A DNA stretch of 64,000 bases, taken from contig CM031859.1 in the NCBI GenBank assembly GCA_018697195.1, forward strand, positions 56,484,779 to 56,548,778, in the 5' to 3' direction. The translations under genes were made by a program, and so were the position numbers. Of this stretch, positions 1-13,600 are shown piece after piece. Numbering within the stretch: position 1 is the stretch's first letter; each line of letters starts with the position of its first letter. A model generated the notes under the pieces. The model worked only from the letters and a program-made list of their open reading frames with translations, did no database searches and had not been told where the DNA came from. Origin of the DNA: Certhia americana (lineage: Eukaryota; Chordata; Aves; Passeriformes; Certhiidae).

Positions 1-3000
1 AGATGTTCCCTTTCAATGTATGGTTAGCTCTTAATTATATTTTTGTTTAACTCAAATTGCTAAAATAATCCCTTATTTGAAACTGTTTCTACATATAAAG
101 ATTTATAGTGCTGGGAATAAAAATCATCATCTGGATTTCATTAAGATTTTCCTGGCAAGTAATTAATGCTGAAAGCATGTTTTGATCAAGCATCTCCAAT
201 AGCAGCAATGGCAAGTGAGTTAAAAGCAGCTAGCATTATAGAAACAGGTCTACATGGGCTCTGAAAGTTTTTGCTAGTTTTCCCAGTCCTCAGCAAATGG
301 TGGTGCTAGTACCTTATTTTTCATTCCCTGTGTTTCCTCATTTCATGGTCATATCAGCCTCTTGGTGACTGCCAATGAGCGGATCTCATCATAGCTGAAA
401 ATTCAGGAACATGTGCAAAGAAGCCACCCAAATGGACAAGAAATTTGAATATTCTCTCTCCTGGCTTTTTGCTTTAGAATGAGAAGACTGCAGGTATGAA
501 TCTGTCAAAGTAGGTAATTAACTATTTTTTTAGTTTGTTTCTGTTTTGATTTATATCTGTTGTGACTTAATTGCATGTCTCTATTTGCATGTACAGTAAG
601 TCAATATAGGTTTTTCTGTGTTATACCTGTTGTTCATTTTTGTGTTCTAGACTGTGAGAGCAGGACTCTGTTTCAGCCTGTTTTTGGGAGAATTGGTTTT
701 TGGAGCAATAATCAGTTAGATGTGGGATGCCCTTTTCCCAAAGCAGAAATGACAGCTTATCTACTGTACTCCAAGTAAAATACATAGTGTACAGCTCCCT
801 GTGAAGTTCCATGTTGTAGAAATACAGAAATACCCATTGGCATCAAAACAGTGTTTTACATTGTGCTCCAGGCTGGGGAGGTAACTGTGAGATACCCCTA
901 GTAATGCATAATAACTCTTGTCTGTATTCGGTGGGGTTATTAACTATATTGGAAACTATCAGCTACAGGTGTACGTTTGGAGAAATTTCCAGAAAGTTCT
1001 GATAATTTAGAACATATAGTGTAGTAGCAAGTGTACAATTCCTGTTAATTTCCCCCATTGAAAATTACAAGCTGGAAAAGCCGTTATGAGTTGTTTTGAG
1101 AGGTCCGTGTTTTATCATCAGCTTGAAATTGTGCTTCTGGCTGTTAGTCACTGGGCTGCCAAAATTCAAGTGGCTTGAAGTGTGAGAGCTACTGGACCTG
1201 CAGGGCAATAACGGGAAGGAGGTTATTTTATGGCTGATCTCCCTGCATGTGTCGTGTGTTTCCCTATGATAAGGTGGCTATACCAGCCCCACCTATTGAA
1301 GTTGTCTGACACTTCCCATTACAGACATTGTTTTCAGATGATTATAGTGTAGCCAAATTATAACTTTCTGAGTTGAAATCTGACTTCTTGTACTGGCGTG
1401 CTGAAGTGCTTCATGTGGAAATTAATCAAAAGGAGTTCCCCAGGTTAGGGATTTCTTTTAATAAGGCTAAAAAATTGTTTTGCACAGTGAAGATTATATC
1501 CTCTTTGTGGAACTCTAAATGTAGTTGTGTGATCTTTGATCCACAGGTCATGATTTTATGATCTCATTAGTGTGAGGAAAGTCAGTGTAGGCTTTGTATT
1601 AATGTAGAAAATGTGGACCCTAATAGATTTTTTTCACATATACTGTTTGGGCTGCCAAAGGTATTTTCAAGTCCTGTTTGGCTCTCATTTCTTGCCTGAG
1701 TGCATCTGTGTTTTCTGAGTGGAGACTTGACACTTGGAAAAGAAGTGGCTATTGGCTAAAGGACAGCTTTTATCTCTGTGAAATCAGACCAAATCTGGCA
1801 AAGCTGTAAGCTGCTTAAAGAACACGTAATTCCAATATGCTCATGCTTGCTGGATGTTTTCAGCCTTATTCCCTATAGTTTATCTCTGTGTGCCCAGGCT
1901 GGGAGGCAGTTCAGGCTGAGCAGATGTCTCCTGTAACTGAAGTTCTCAAACTGTTGCTGGCTACACTGGCCCTGAACATCATTACAAAGATCAGGGGCTC
2001 TTCATTGTCAATGATTTATAAAATTATAATATAAAACCATAGAATTTAAAAGAATAACAGAGGAGATCTTGGTCCAGAGACCAAAGCAAGAGACTAGGAC
2101 AAGGGATCTTGCTGTAGAAAGCCACAGAATATAGTGACTGGGGGACTATGGGACAGTGTTTGGGTTACTCTGCTGGGTAAAAAACAACCAGGATTTAGTG
2201 GTCTGGATCAACTGGACAAAGAGATTAGGGCAACAAATGAGGAAAGGAGTTAAGGCATAGCCAGAGGTTTTTTTACCAGCCTTGAACAGAAAAAATGGGG
2301 CCAGTAGGCCATACAGCAAAAGCAGGTGTTATCTGCAGGAGAGAATGGAATAGTGAAAAAAAAAAGTTCCACTGTGGTGTCTATGAGAAGACGAACTTCA
2401 ATCAGAAGGTTAAGCAGTAAACACTAAAATCGGCTCCGAAAGACAAAATGTGAAGACTTATGTGTGAGAAAGCACCAGTCTAAGAAAGGAGAAAATCAGA
2501 GATGGGATTGGACATGAACGGAGGGATCAGAACAATGTACATAACTGAAAGAATGTTACTTTGTTTTTCAGATCAAAATTACTGTGCACAACACCTCTTC
2601 TAAGTGCATTTGCAATTCTGCAGTGCCAAAAACTCAGAATGAGTGAATTCCAGAGATAAAATATCCCATCCAACCTTAATTTTGTCCTTGCTTATTTACA
2701 TCCAGAAAATGTTTCCCTTCACCTAATACATGCACAAAATAGGGGGACTGAATAGTCTGTGAAAGTTCATGTCACAGTTATTTTAATAGCACAGGATATT
2801 TAATAAAAAAGGGGTTTTAATAAATATATTACATTAGCTGGCACAAGGCCCCCAAGTGAAACAGTATGCAATATTTTAGAACAAATTACAAAATAAGTAA
2901 TTTTTAAACCTGAGCTATTCTGTTGAAACCAAGAGGAAAATGAAACCTATGTTAAAATGTATGCAGCAAAGTGGCAATGGAAATCTACCAATAGAAACAA

Positions 3001-4400
3001 TAACGATAACTAGGCTAAGATTTGAAGTTCCTTGACTTTGAATGCCCAGGTTTGCAACTCTGTTCTACTAATGTTCTTCTAATTCTTGTCTTGGAGGAAA
3101 TTACTTGGTTTTCTCCACAGGACAGTCCAACAATGTTACGATATTTGTGCAGAGTGGATGATCCTGGATCAGGACCCAAGAATGACAACAGGGGTCACTA
3201 CACTGCCCCTGTAGGCACTACCTGAAGGTGTGTAAAGGCTGTGCATAGCTTCCATGTGAATTTGAATTACTGCCATGAAGTCTGATGAGTACTTTTTTCA
3301 CCACAAGATCAGCATTTAAGTAAAATTAAGCACATAAAAATATGGTGCTTTTCCTCCCTGTTACAATATTGGCAGGTGTGCATATAGATTCATTTTACTT
3401 TTGAATCTGCTTGGAAGAATGAAGTGTTTTGTGTATCTAACCTTTTGCAAGTTTGTTTCTGTTTGAAGATTTTGCTTGTTTAATGAGCAGAAAATGAGCT
3501 CCCTGACAGAATAAACCCCTCATGTATTCCAATAGCCTTTACCAGATGCTGTCAGCTTATGCCCAGAGAAGGCGAGCACCTAAATTAGGTGCCTGTTAGG
3601 AATGGCTCTGGTCTGTTTAATGGAAAGGGTTTAATTTTTGATTTAGGACCCACCTCTTTTCACTAGTTATACGTGAAGCTAGAATGAGATGTGTGTATCA
3701 GGAATAAAGTTACATTGTCAAATTGAAGTTCAGCAGCATGATGTCTTTTGGTTGTCATCTGCTTCTGCCTAGAGTCAGTCTTGTTCACATCACCAGGGCA
3801 GAGCTGCCATGAGAAGCCTTTAATGACGAGTCTTCCTTTCATCAGATGCAACAGAGGGCCCACATACTTCTTGCAAAATCAGAGCAAATTCTGCCACAAG
3901 CAGATGGAAGGTGTGTGATTTTATAATTTACAAAATGGAGGTTACGATTTTGGAGAATAAGCTTAATCTTGAATTCCCATTAGGTCATGGCAATTGTAAT
4001 GGTAAGAAGGGAGGGGCAACAATGGAACAATATCCTTTAATTGGAAAAAGTTGTGATTATGCCTGTTCCCAAGAAAAAAAAATCTGTTTGCTCTGTGCTG
4101 ATAGCCCCTAGGTGCACTTAGCGATTTGGAAATTTTGAATTCAGAGTAGGAGCTTTGATTCTGTTAGTTCCCCACTTTGCATTCCTTAAACAGACAGAAT
4201 CAGCAAGAAGTGAATAGGCAAGATTTAACTTTTTCCAACCAAGTAACATACAAATGAAACCATATGACTACAAACAATAGCTCTTGTGTCCTATTCCTGC
4301 TATTTGTAGGTCCATATATTGTTCCTTTGGCTAGCTACCAGAACTCATAAAATGCTTTTAGGCAGCTGTGTCCCATTAGAGCCACATGTTGCATTACATC
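1..4400. other. Non-coding AT-rich DNA, no recognised element
   Basis: Open frames here are all under about 70 codons, have no recognisable domain and no paired splice signals that I would trust. There are ordinary A/T runs and a short perfect palindrome at 3576-3592 (GCACCTAA-A-TTAGGTGC). A piece near 2035-2080 faintly recalls the tail of a decayed CR1 on the minus strand, but it is too weak to call. Confidence 0.6.
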
Positions 4401-4404
4401 AATA

Positions 4405-4915
4405 AGGAACCATAGAAGTGCAGAGCTGACAGGGATTTTAGAAGACCGCTTTTTTATCTTCGTAGACTGGGAAAGGATCAAGCATGCCACCCTGGAAGAT
4501 ATTAAAAGCCCTCAGAGGAGCAGATTCCAGAACTCTTTAGACTATTTTGGCATTTATCTTCTCTGACTGTTAAATAATTACTCTTTGTAATATTCAGCCT
4601 TAGTGTTTTGCATTTTTTTTCTCATGGTGGACACTGTAAGCTGTTGATTACTGTCCTTTTATAGAGCTCTATTACTTATTGCAAGATCACTGTCATATCT
4701 GCTCCCAGCCTCCACTTCAGAGAAAAGAAACCCAATTAACACAGTCTTTTTTTATCTTTTCATCACCTTTTCTGTTTAAATCCTCTAACACTGTTACAGT
4801 TCTCTGGATTCTGATTTGTTTAATTTTTTCTTGGGAATGGAGGAAACTAATTTTTCGTCTGAGGGACCCATCAGTGACCAATATAGCAGTCAATGGCTTC
4901 TGTGGATACATGAGA
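4405..4915 (-). repeat. Ancient CR1 LINE 3' fragment
   Basis: Read on the plus strand this is the antisense of a CR1 3' region, with the landmarks in the expected order. First comes the tail-proximal 'accatagaagtgcagagctg' block (about 4410). Next is 'ccaccctggaagatatt' (about 4485), then the 'ctgactgttaaat...taatattcagcctta' block (about 4562-4603). It ends with the 'aagatcactgtcatatctgctccc...aaacccaatt' block (about 4683-4740), corresponding to the C-terminal part of ORF2. Many substitutions and small gaps separate it from modern avian CR1 copies, so it is an old, immobile insertion. The 5' end, endonuclease and reverse transcriptase core are absent, as is usual for 5'-truncated LINE copies. 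The far boundary near 4915 is approximate. Confidence 0.7.
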
Positions 4916-7900
4916 TGAGTTTTCTGTCTAGTCAAAAATTCTTTCTCTTGTGTTTTTGGATTTGATTATATTCTATAATATTTCTATAATGTGAAATTAA
5001 TATAGAACACAGAAATTAATATCTGCCCCTTGGCTATGGCCTAAACAGAAGAATACGTGTCTGAGTATTAAAAGAATCATCTTTTTTTTATATAGTATTT
5101 TTGTTAAAAACAAATTATGCAATTGCAAGGAGGTCTTTTGTTAGCAGTGTCTCTTATATTGCAAGTTTCTGAGTTTTGTTCATATACTGAGATTAAGTGG
5201 GGAACAGTTTAAAAGGTTAAGACTCATCACACTAAAAGAAGATGAATTAGGGGGTATTTGATAGAAGTTATGCATGATGTTTAGAGTTTATCATGTCTTT
5301 CAGTACATGAAAGATAACAGAAGCCAGGGTTCAAAACAAGCAGAAGATGGGTTTGTTTTTAATGCAACAGTCATGCAGCAAGTAAATGTTAAAGCATGTT
5401 ATGGCTAATTTACATGTGTGGTAGTCTACATGTGTTCAAGGACGTGTGGATAAGTTTGCCAAAAAGATTGTGTACATAGTTAGTAAATGGACAAATCAGG
5501 GTCAGTAAATGGTGTCAAACCAGATCCATTTCACAAAATACTCTGAGGGAGAATAGCTGGAGCACAGTAAAGTATTCAGAAATATCATATGTACTTGTTC
5601 CCTGAGCATCTGCTTCTGTTCATCTCTGAAGATAGCACACTAGAAGAATTGTCTAGTCTGTGCACCTGTCTGCACCAATGGACCAGTTCCAATGCTGTCA
5701 TGCTACCAGAAACCAAAGCAGTTTCCTGAGGATGCTGCCTTTTCACCAGAATTTGAAAGTTACTTTTCTTTTTTTCCTCCCCTGAGAGGAGAAATACTAT
5801 CTCCCTACCTCTGAACATTATTTCTTTAAGGAGGAATGGGGGAATGTGATTGGGCAATTTATGAATGGCATAGAATGAAATCAAGTACCCAAAATATCAT
5901 TATGATTTAGCAGAACATGAAAGAAAATGGACTCTCCTTCACTGATTGTGATTTAAGAAGTTACAGAAAGCGTACACTAAAAATTAAGAGAAACTGAAGA
6001 CAATAAAACCTAACCATTCTATTCTGTGCAAGCTTTATTCAAACAAAGGATAGCATTTCAGAATTAGGTGTAACTGTGAGATAAATATCATACTGGTAGG
6101 TTCCTATCTGTTCTTCCAAATTTTCTTTTCAAAGTATGGATACAATGACAAAGGAAGGGAAGGTGGGAGCGTAGGAAGGAAAATGTAAGATGCTGCTTGA
6201 GTAAAAAAATTTTGAAAACTGAAAGGATATATTAACTCTATTTCCTTCTACACTAGTTAAGATCCTTTACAATCTGACAAGTGACTACACCTTTGTGCAT
6301 AAAGTACGTGTTGAAAAGTAAAACAACGTTAAGGTAAACTCTAAATGAAGGCTAGAAGTTAAAAAAAACTTCTAAAAAAAACCCCTCACAAAATCCAACC
6401 CCTTTACCTAACAAATCATGTCTGGCTGATGCACTAATGGAAGACATCAAATCTGCAGTAAGGTCAATGGCACGCAGCATTACCAAAAAGAGACATCTGT
6501 GTTTCAGACCTTGGAAAACAGATAGCACTTTAAAACATTTGTCTGCACTCCTTAAACTCGTTCATGAGCATGGAGGAGTTGCACACAAACATTCTTTGAA
6601 AAAATACAGACAAAGTAATTTTTGTGTCAGTGAAAACTCAGAGAGGGCAGTAAATCATTCAGAGGAGCAGCCTTCTTTTCTGTCTAGCATAAAGGACTAA
6701 CAGATTGGGCTTGCCACACAGCACAAGGTCCGATGTTTGGACAGAATTTGTGGAAAAGAGTTTATTTTTAAATTCAGGACAAAATGCAGTGCTCAGGATG
6801 GCTATTCTTTGGCAATCAGATAAGAGGAAGATTGATCATCATTATATGGAGGTTGTGGAAGCTTTCTAATTTAGAACTCAAGATACTAGAAACAGCAAAA
6901 TTGCTCTTCAGACTTAGTGCAAGTTGTGTTTTAATCCTCCCTGTGTTTTAATCCTCCCAGAATTTTTGGATGGAGAGTAATGTAATATTTTTGTGAAAAA
7001 ACCCAAAAAGTAAACAGATAAAAAGTTACTTCAGATGGCATATTTTCCATAAGTTTGATTGTTTTAAAGGCTTTTTTTCTTTTTTCCAATTGAGAATTTT
7101 CCTTGTCAATATCTTTATGATGAAAATGATTCCCCCAAATTCATATAATGCCTCCATGTCCCAAAGCCCCGAAGAGCATATTGCCCCATTCTAGAAGTCC
7201 ATGCAGCATTTTTTCAGTTTGTTGCTGCATTTCAAAAGATCAAATCGTTCCCCTCGATAGGTCACAGCTCCTCAGCACAGAGCAGTGCTGGAGCTGTAGA
7301 GAAGGCAGCTCAGACCATGCAGTGAAAGTGTCTCTTTCCTGTCTGCCTCTTGCCTTAGCAATTCTTGGGCTAGCTAATTTCTGAAAGGTGTCACAGCAGC
7401 ATGGATTTTCATCTGGTCCGAAAGATAAACTCTCCACAAGGTATTCCCCTTGTACCTCAGTGGCTGGCCCCTCCCTCCTCCCGTAGCTCCATGTGCCAGG
7501 GCACCCTATGCAGGGTGCAGCCAGCGCTGTCAGGCACACGCTGTCCCCTCTAGACATGGTATGGGATCCTGTCCTGGTTTTTGCTTCTTTTCCTTTTGTC
7601 TTTTCCTCCCCTATTGTTTACTACTGGGAACACGGACAGAGTTCACGGTGAGTCAGTGATGACCATGGACAAGCTGGCCTGAATTATCTATAAACTAAAG
7701 ACAAATGGAAGGTGACTGGAGAATTAAATAGACTTTTTCCAGCAAGAGGTTAGTATGTCACAAGAGGTTAGTGCATGGCTCATGGTGTCCAAGGAGGAAT
7801 ATCATTATGGAGTGGGAGAACTGCAGTGTTCAATTTACTTATGTCCATTGACACAGGTCTTAAGGATTTTTTTTTTTTAAATAGGGTTGTAGGGCATTAA

Positions 7901-10154
7901 TACAATAGCTAAACAGGCATGCTGTCTCTTCTGTCTTGTGAATATTAAGTAAGACATGGCTTAAACCTTACCCTATTATATTATTATCGAATTCTCTGTT
8001 CTTTGCAAATGTTAAATGGTCATAGAAATGTAACTATAGATAACTTCACTGGATTTGGCAATGCTGCTATCCAGGCCAGCTGGAATTAATTTTTAAGTTA
8101 TGATTTTTATAAGAAATCTAGTGCTGTTCTTACTGTCACATGGTAATTCACTTCTTTCACTAATTTGATAATTGTTTTTTTGAAAAGGGCCATGAATTTC
8201 TGGCAAGATTTTTCTTCTATAATTTAATACTCTTTGATTCACATAAACCTATTGCTGGCCAGTAAATAATTTTTTAGCATTTGTTCCATTTGTTGTTTAA
8301 CAATGAGGATAAATTTACAGGAAGATTACCAGAAATACCCTCTTGCCCTTTTTTTTTAAAAAAAAAAACCCAATTTATTCTTCTTATCTTTTCTTCCAGT
8401 ATCTCCCTAAATACTAATATTTTTTAAAAGAGATTGGCAGCTCTTCTCTACAAGATAATGCTCAGAATTCGCTATGGGATTCATTACACTTATGTACAGA
8501 TGCACAGTTCCACTTACCTCCTACTCTCCTGCAGGCTTTTCTTTCTAATTGTAGAGCCAGAGAATGAAAGCATCTGTAGTCTTGTGGAAAAAAAGTGGTC
8601 CTGTGCTCTTGGGGAAGCTGAGATCCAGTGTGAGCTTCAGGATGGATCGATGCACTTGATTTCTGCAGTTTTACCTGCCTTGCTGGTAGGGGCTATTATC
8701 CCAGGGGCTGTAGCTAAAAGGCCAGAAGCACATGTAGGAAATCCATGCTGTTAGGATGGGTGAGTTGAAGGGCAAGCTTGGCTGTGATTCTGGACCCTTT
8801 AAAACCAAGTGCTCAAGTATGGCTGGTGACAGAAATCAAGCCGGGTGGCTTTAACATTTTCTGTGACAATTTGATGGGATAAAGCCCTGTCTTCAACCGC
8901 AGTTGACCTACATCCTAGATACTTTGCACTGGCCTTCAGTAATAACATCTGAGAAATGATCCAAACATGTTTAATGACCAGCCTTTAAATCCTCTGCAAA
9001 TGCTGTCCTGTGAGATTTTAGTTCCCCACCTCTGATTAATAGGTGTGATCAGATCATCGTAATGCGCCTGGATCACTGTGGAAATTTTATGAGAAATGCC
9101 AAGTGTCTTTTGGAACTGCTCTGCTGCCAGATTAGCAAGCCAAAGATTGCTTTGGCGGCCTCAAATAGTGCCCTAGGGTATAATCTATCAAATCTTTATC
9201 TCTAATAGGTGTTGTTTAATGTTATCCTCAATAATGGATTTGGAAATTCTTTGTCATTACCAGTTATGCAAGTATGGCACTCTTCTTTTTCTCTAGGCTG
9301 TTCTTCTCTTTCTAATTATCAATTTTATCATCTCAAATTACATTTGGAGAGCAAGCAAAAGTAAATGTTCTTAAATCTGGCAATGATACATAAGCTTTTG
9401 CCTGATATCTTAACTTTTTTGCACTTCTCTCTTCATGCAATTAATTCTTTCCTCTTTGTTACTATTTTCTAGTGCTCCTGGGAAGAGTGGAAGGAAAGGG
9501 AGGAGCGCAGAGCAAGCACCAGGTTTTTTTTTTTTCTATTTCAGCTCATTCCCCTTTCCGTTTAGTCTAAAATCCTGTTGTATTTCTTACAGATGTTTGG
9601 CCATTAGCTTAAAGTAAACAGAATTCTTGTCATCGCTTTCATTCCTCTTCCTTTTCCTCTTCCTTATCCCTGTGTCACCCTTACTGTTTTTCTTTTTGGA
9701 CACAGCTTAGAAAACTAATCCTTCCTATTGCTCAGGCCTGGTTTGCAGCTGTTCAGTTCAATACTGAATCATTAATTAAAATTAAGCCCTTGAAGTAAAA
9801 CTGAAATTAATGAAAATAATTAAGCAAATTCAAATTCATCTCTAAGTTTATTCAGGTTCTTTTATTTGACGGTAATGCACACATAGTAAATTTTCAAGCT
9901 GCTTGTACTATGTGTTTCCTTCCTGCTGAGGTCTTCTCACCCATGCAGGACTAATTCCTTGTTCCCAATGAAATCCAGAAAAGTTCGTTACTACAGCGCT
10001 TTGGGACATGTCTTGAAATGCTCAGCTTCTGGGATGTTAGCCCAAATGTGACAGCAAGCAAGTTCAGAATTGCTGTCTGCACAGTCCAGGAATTAGAAGA
10101 CAAAATTTCTGGGTTTGGGCATCAGAGGTTCAAGAGGTTGGGACTGCCTTGCCA
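4916..10154. other. Non-coding interval without recognised genes
   Basis: No gene is supported. The interval holds a 17-bp direct duplication at 6925-6958, a duplicated 'caagaggttagt' near 7743-7772, a T9/A11 self-complementary run at 8349-8368, and a stretch at about 9020-9260 with enhancer-like texture. The slightly GC-richer piece at 7240-7660 has short open frames on both strands but no recognisable protein. Confidence 0.55.
6925..6958. repeat. 17-bp tandem duplication, two copies
   Basis: The unit TGTGTTTTAATCCTCCC is present twice in perfect head-to-tail order. It is probably a replication-slippage duplication. There is no sign of function. Confidence 0.85.
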
Positions 10155-10650
10155 AGTAGGAAGGATCATAAAATCACTTAAGTTGGAAAAGTCCTTTGAG
10201 TCCAATCATTAGTCCAGCACTTTCCACTCCACCACATCCCTAAAGGCCAGGTCCACATGTCTTGAAAATACCTCCAGAGATAGTGATGCACCAGTTCCCT
10301 GGGCAGCCTGTTCCATTGCTTTTTTAGTGAAGAAATTTTTCCTAATATTCAATTTAGACCTCCCCGATGCAACATGAGGATTTTTCTTGTTCTATCACTT
10401 GTTACTTGGGAGAACAGACTGACCATGTACCTGGCCACAATCTCCTTTCTGGTAGTTGTAGAGGCCTCGCCTGAGGCTCCTATTCTCCAGGTTAAACAAC
10501 CCCAGCTCTCACAGCTGCTTCTCGTAAGACTTGTGTTCCACACCTTTCACCAGCCCCAATGCCCTTCTCAGAACTTGCTCTAGCACTTTAATGTCTTTCT
10601 GGAAGTGAGGGGCTCAGAGCTGGACATAAACTTGAGGTGTGGATGTGGAG
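10155..10650 (-). repeat. CR1 LINE 3' end
   Basis: The plus strand shows the antisense of a CR1 3' end in order. The tail-proximal 'cttaagttggaaaagtcctttgagtccaa' block is at about 10177. The 'ctccagagatagtga...ccctgggcagcctgttcca' block is at about 10272-10315. The 'gtgaagaaatttttcctaat' block is at about 10327-10346. After that comes antisense of the ORF2 C-terminus, including 'ttgttacttgggaga' (about 10399) and 'tctttctggaagtgaggggct' (about 10592). Similarity to present-day bird CR1 consensus is clearly higher than for the 4.4 kb copy, so this is a younger insertion, 5'-truncated within ORF2. Open frames at 10349-10583 on both strands lie wholly inside it and are not genes. Confidence 0.88.
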
Positions 10651-13600
10651 AACAGGTGTGGAGGAGCTGGAAGGAAGATAGGACTTCTGGCAAATGTTAG
10701 ACTTGGAGAACATGCCTTGTGTGAGAACATACCTCAGGCTTTTGCTATGATTTACACAGTGTGGTAACTTTGTTAATTAAAAAAAGGGCAAAGTCATATG
10801 ATTACATTATGGAACATTGTATGTTCCTCTTCTCTTAAAGATGAGCATCTATTCTTCACAAATGCACTGATCAGTTATAAAATTTTGCCCAAAAGGTAAA
10901 AGAGAAGAGACCCTCCCCCTCCAAAAAGATCCCCAAAAGCAAACCCACCAGAAACCCTAGGTCATAACTTTTCTGAAACAAGAGAGGACTTTTGGATATA
11001 TAGGATTGGCAATCATGTGGAATGACAATTCTGGGGGACAAACACCCAAAGATTGGGAACATGGGAGACTGACGATTTTGTTTTAAGGTAAGAAATATGC
11101 TTGAAAGAAATGAAAACAGAGCATAAGGACAGAATTACATCACCTAACCATGCTTGCTGAGGTACACACCTTGCTCTTCATTTAGCTCTTTGGTGCGTCT
11201 GACAGAAATATGGTAATATTGGAGAAAGAGCCTCTTTAAGATTGCAGACAGTACTTCTGAATTCTGTGTGAGTTAGATCATAAGACTAGGAAGCTTATTA
11301 ATATGTGTAGTAACAGTTTGTCAAGATAAATAAGTCAGAACCTCTGAGATTATGTCCTAGCAACTGCAGCCAGCTTGAACTCTAACACAAGGTCAAACAA
11401 GGGTTCATTTAACAGTTCCATTTTCTCTTTTATTTTTCCCCTGAGATTTCCTGTAAGCTTGAGTTTTAGATCTTTTCTACCTTTAAGTTAGAATTTAGCC
11501 ACAGATTTCAGTGCAGACCTGCAAGTCAATTCTACTGCTTGTTTTGCCAGAGGCTTTCAAAGGCAGGGCAGCTGCTACAGCTGCCACAGTCACCAACAGG
11601 GGAGGGAATACCCGACTGGGCCAAGGATATGGCTGGAGGAAGATCTTGCAGCTGGTGCTGATCAGGCTCACCTGTGTCTTTTGGCGGCCAAGAAACAGCA
11701 AGACTGTCTAGTTAGGGCTCTACATCATCCCATTTTTTTGCTTTGTCCTTTCTTTTCCTCTCTCCTTCTCTCTTCTGAGAGAAAGAAGCTGAACTTCTGG
11801 CTACACACTTACTTAACTATACATGGTTTTCTTGCAGAACTCACTTGCCCATGTTTCTGAGAAGCTTTCAGGCAATTTTGTACAGGGTTAGTGATGCAAA
11901 ACAGGTAACTGAATCTCAGGAAGATTTATGAAAAGTGCAGCTTTATGGTTGAGGTGAAATATTATTAAAGGACTCTCTCTGACAGAGTCCTGTTAAAGTA
12001 AGTTTGTCAGTGGTGCTGTTGATCAAGTTTGCCTGAGTTGGACTTCCTTGGATCAGTTTATCCCTCAGCAGCCTGGTGGGATGGCTGCATGGATAGAAAT
12101 GCATAACAAATTCTGAGCAAGGTGTGATTGCTACTATGTTCATGCAGTGTGAATTAACTTATTAGTATTTAATAAGCTTAATACATTGTTTTCCCTTCTT
12201 CAATTCACCTTTATTTCAGAGAACTACAAATAAAGAACAAGAATTTTTTTATTTTCCATCAGCTGTGACTTAGGGTACAAGATTCAAGGAATGTTCTTGA
12301 CTTGCGTGTTAGAGAAGCATTCATTTCTTCAGTTAAACAGTGCCAGTCCCACAAATTTAGAAATCAGTTTGCATGTCCCTGTAAATTTGTCAATATGTTC
12401 CTTTTTTTTTGTTTGGTTGAACTCTCAAAATAATTGCTCTTTGATAGTTTTAGGGGATCTGAAAACAAGGAGGTGGTGATATGTTTTGTCCTTTTTTTAA
12501 AAAAAAAAAAGTTATGTTAAAAACTAAGAGCAGTAATTTTCTTATATCCTGTTTTATAAAAAGAGGTGTGCCAAATTTTTCCTTCATTTTTAATAAAAAA
12601 AGTTTTAAATATGTATTTAAATATAGAATGCTTTTAAGAATGAATTTGCTGATAGTTTCTGCCAAAGCACTCTGTAAAGGAGGATTTAGAACAGGACAGA
12701 AGATCCTTGTTTTATTTATCTTTCTGGTTTCTCAGTGCAGACTAAGCTTTTTGTAGATTTTTCTCAAGAGTGTGTTTACTGAAAACACAGCATCTTAAGC
12801 TGGAGCTAAGAGGAGAGTAGTTAGGTTCCTGTGACTTGAATAACCTTTCTCAAAAACATACACGTATTTTGGTTTCTGGAAGCTGCATCTGGCTCAGGAA
12901 GCCAGCTCCAGAGATGGAAATTGCTGGAGATAGCTAAGTGTGGGGGGAATTGCCATGGGCACCTACCTTCACCTCCAAGACACCTGCTTGTAGCTGGTGT
13001 TGGAAACTTGCTCCTGGGCAGTTGTCTGACCCAGCATGGCCTTCCTTGTCTGCTACCTGATGGTCTGGATTGTGCTGAATACAGAGGACAGGGTTTGCTC
13101 TCCAGTACTGTTTCCACAGGGGGCTCCTGGCTGAGGGTGGCTGCAATGGCACGTCCCTGGCATCCAACTGGAAAGCCACTTTCTTGAGGACCATCCACTA
13201 AGGTGTGGCTGCGTAAGGCTCAGTTGTTGGTAATTAAGTTTGCCCAGTCTTCAAAGGGGAAAATTAATTGAATCACTTTGGTAGCTTTAGTCTTACAAGA
13301 GGAAAGGCATAGCAGAAGCATCTCGTGGCACATTCCATTGCCAACATGCTCTCTCAATCCAGTCATTACAAATAGGGTTTGACTCAAGCACCAAGACAAT
13401 ATTTTTACAAGTTTGGTCTGGAACTTTGAATGTCAACAGAGAAATCTGAATTCTTGTGCTTTTACTTCTTCTCACCTGTGCCTTGAAGGTTTCAGATACT
13501 GTTTCACACTTACGGCATGGAGTGCTGGGCCTGTGGAAGGTACAGGCTGAGACTGAGGGGTAATTTTGGTTGCATGCTCTGGCAAACAGATGTGGTGCAG

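Noticed and set aside
7569..7700. 'tgtcctggttttt' resembling an avian LTR start
   Set aside because: No matching LTR end (AACC...GACA type) was found within a plausible distance and internal LTR landmarks are lacking.
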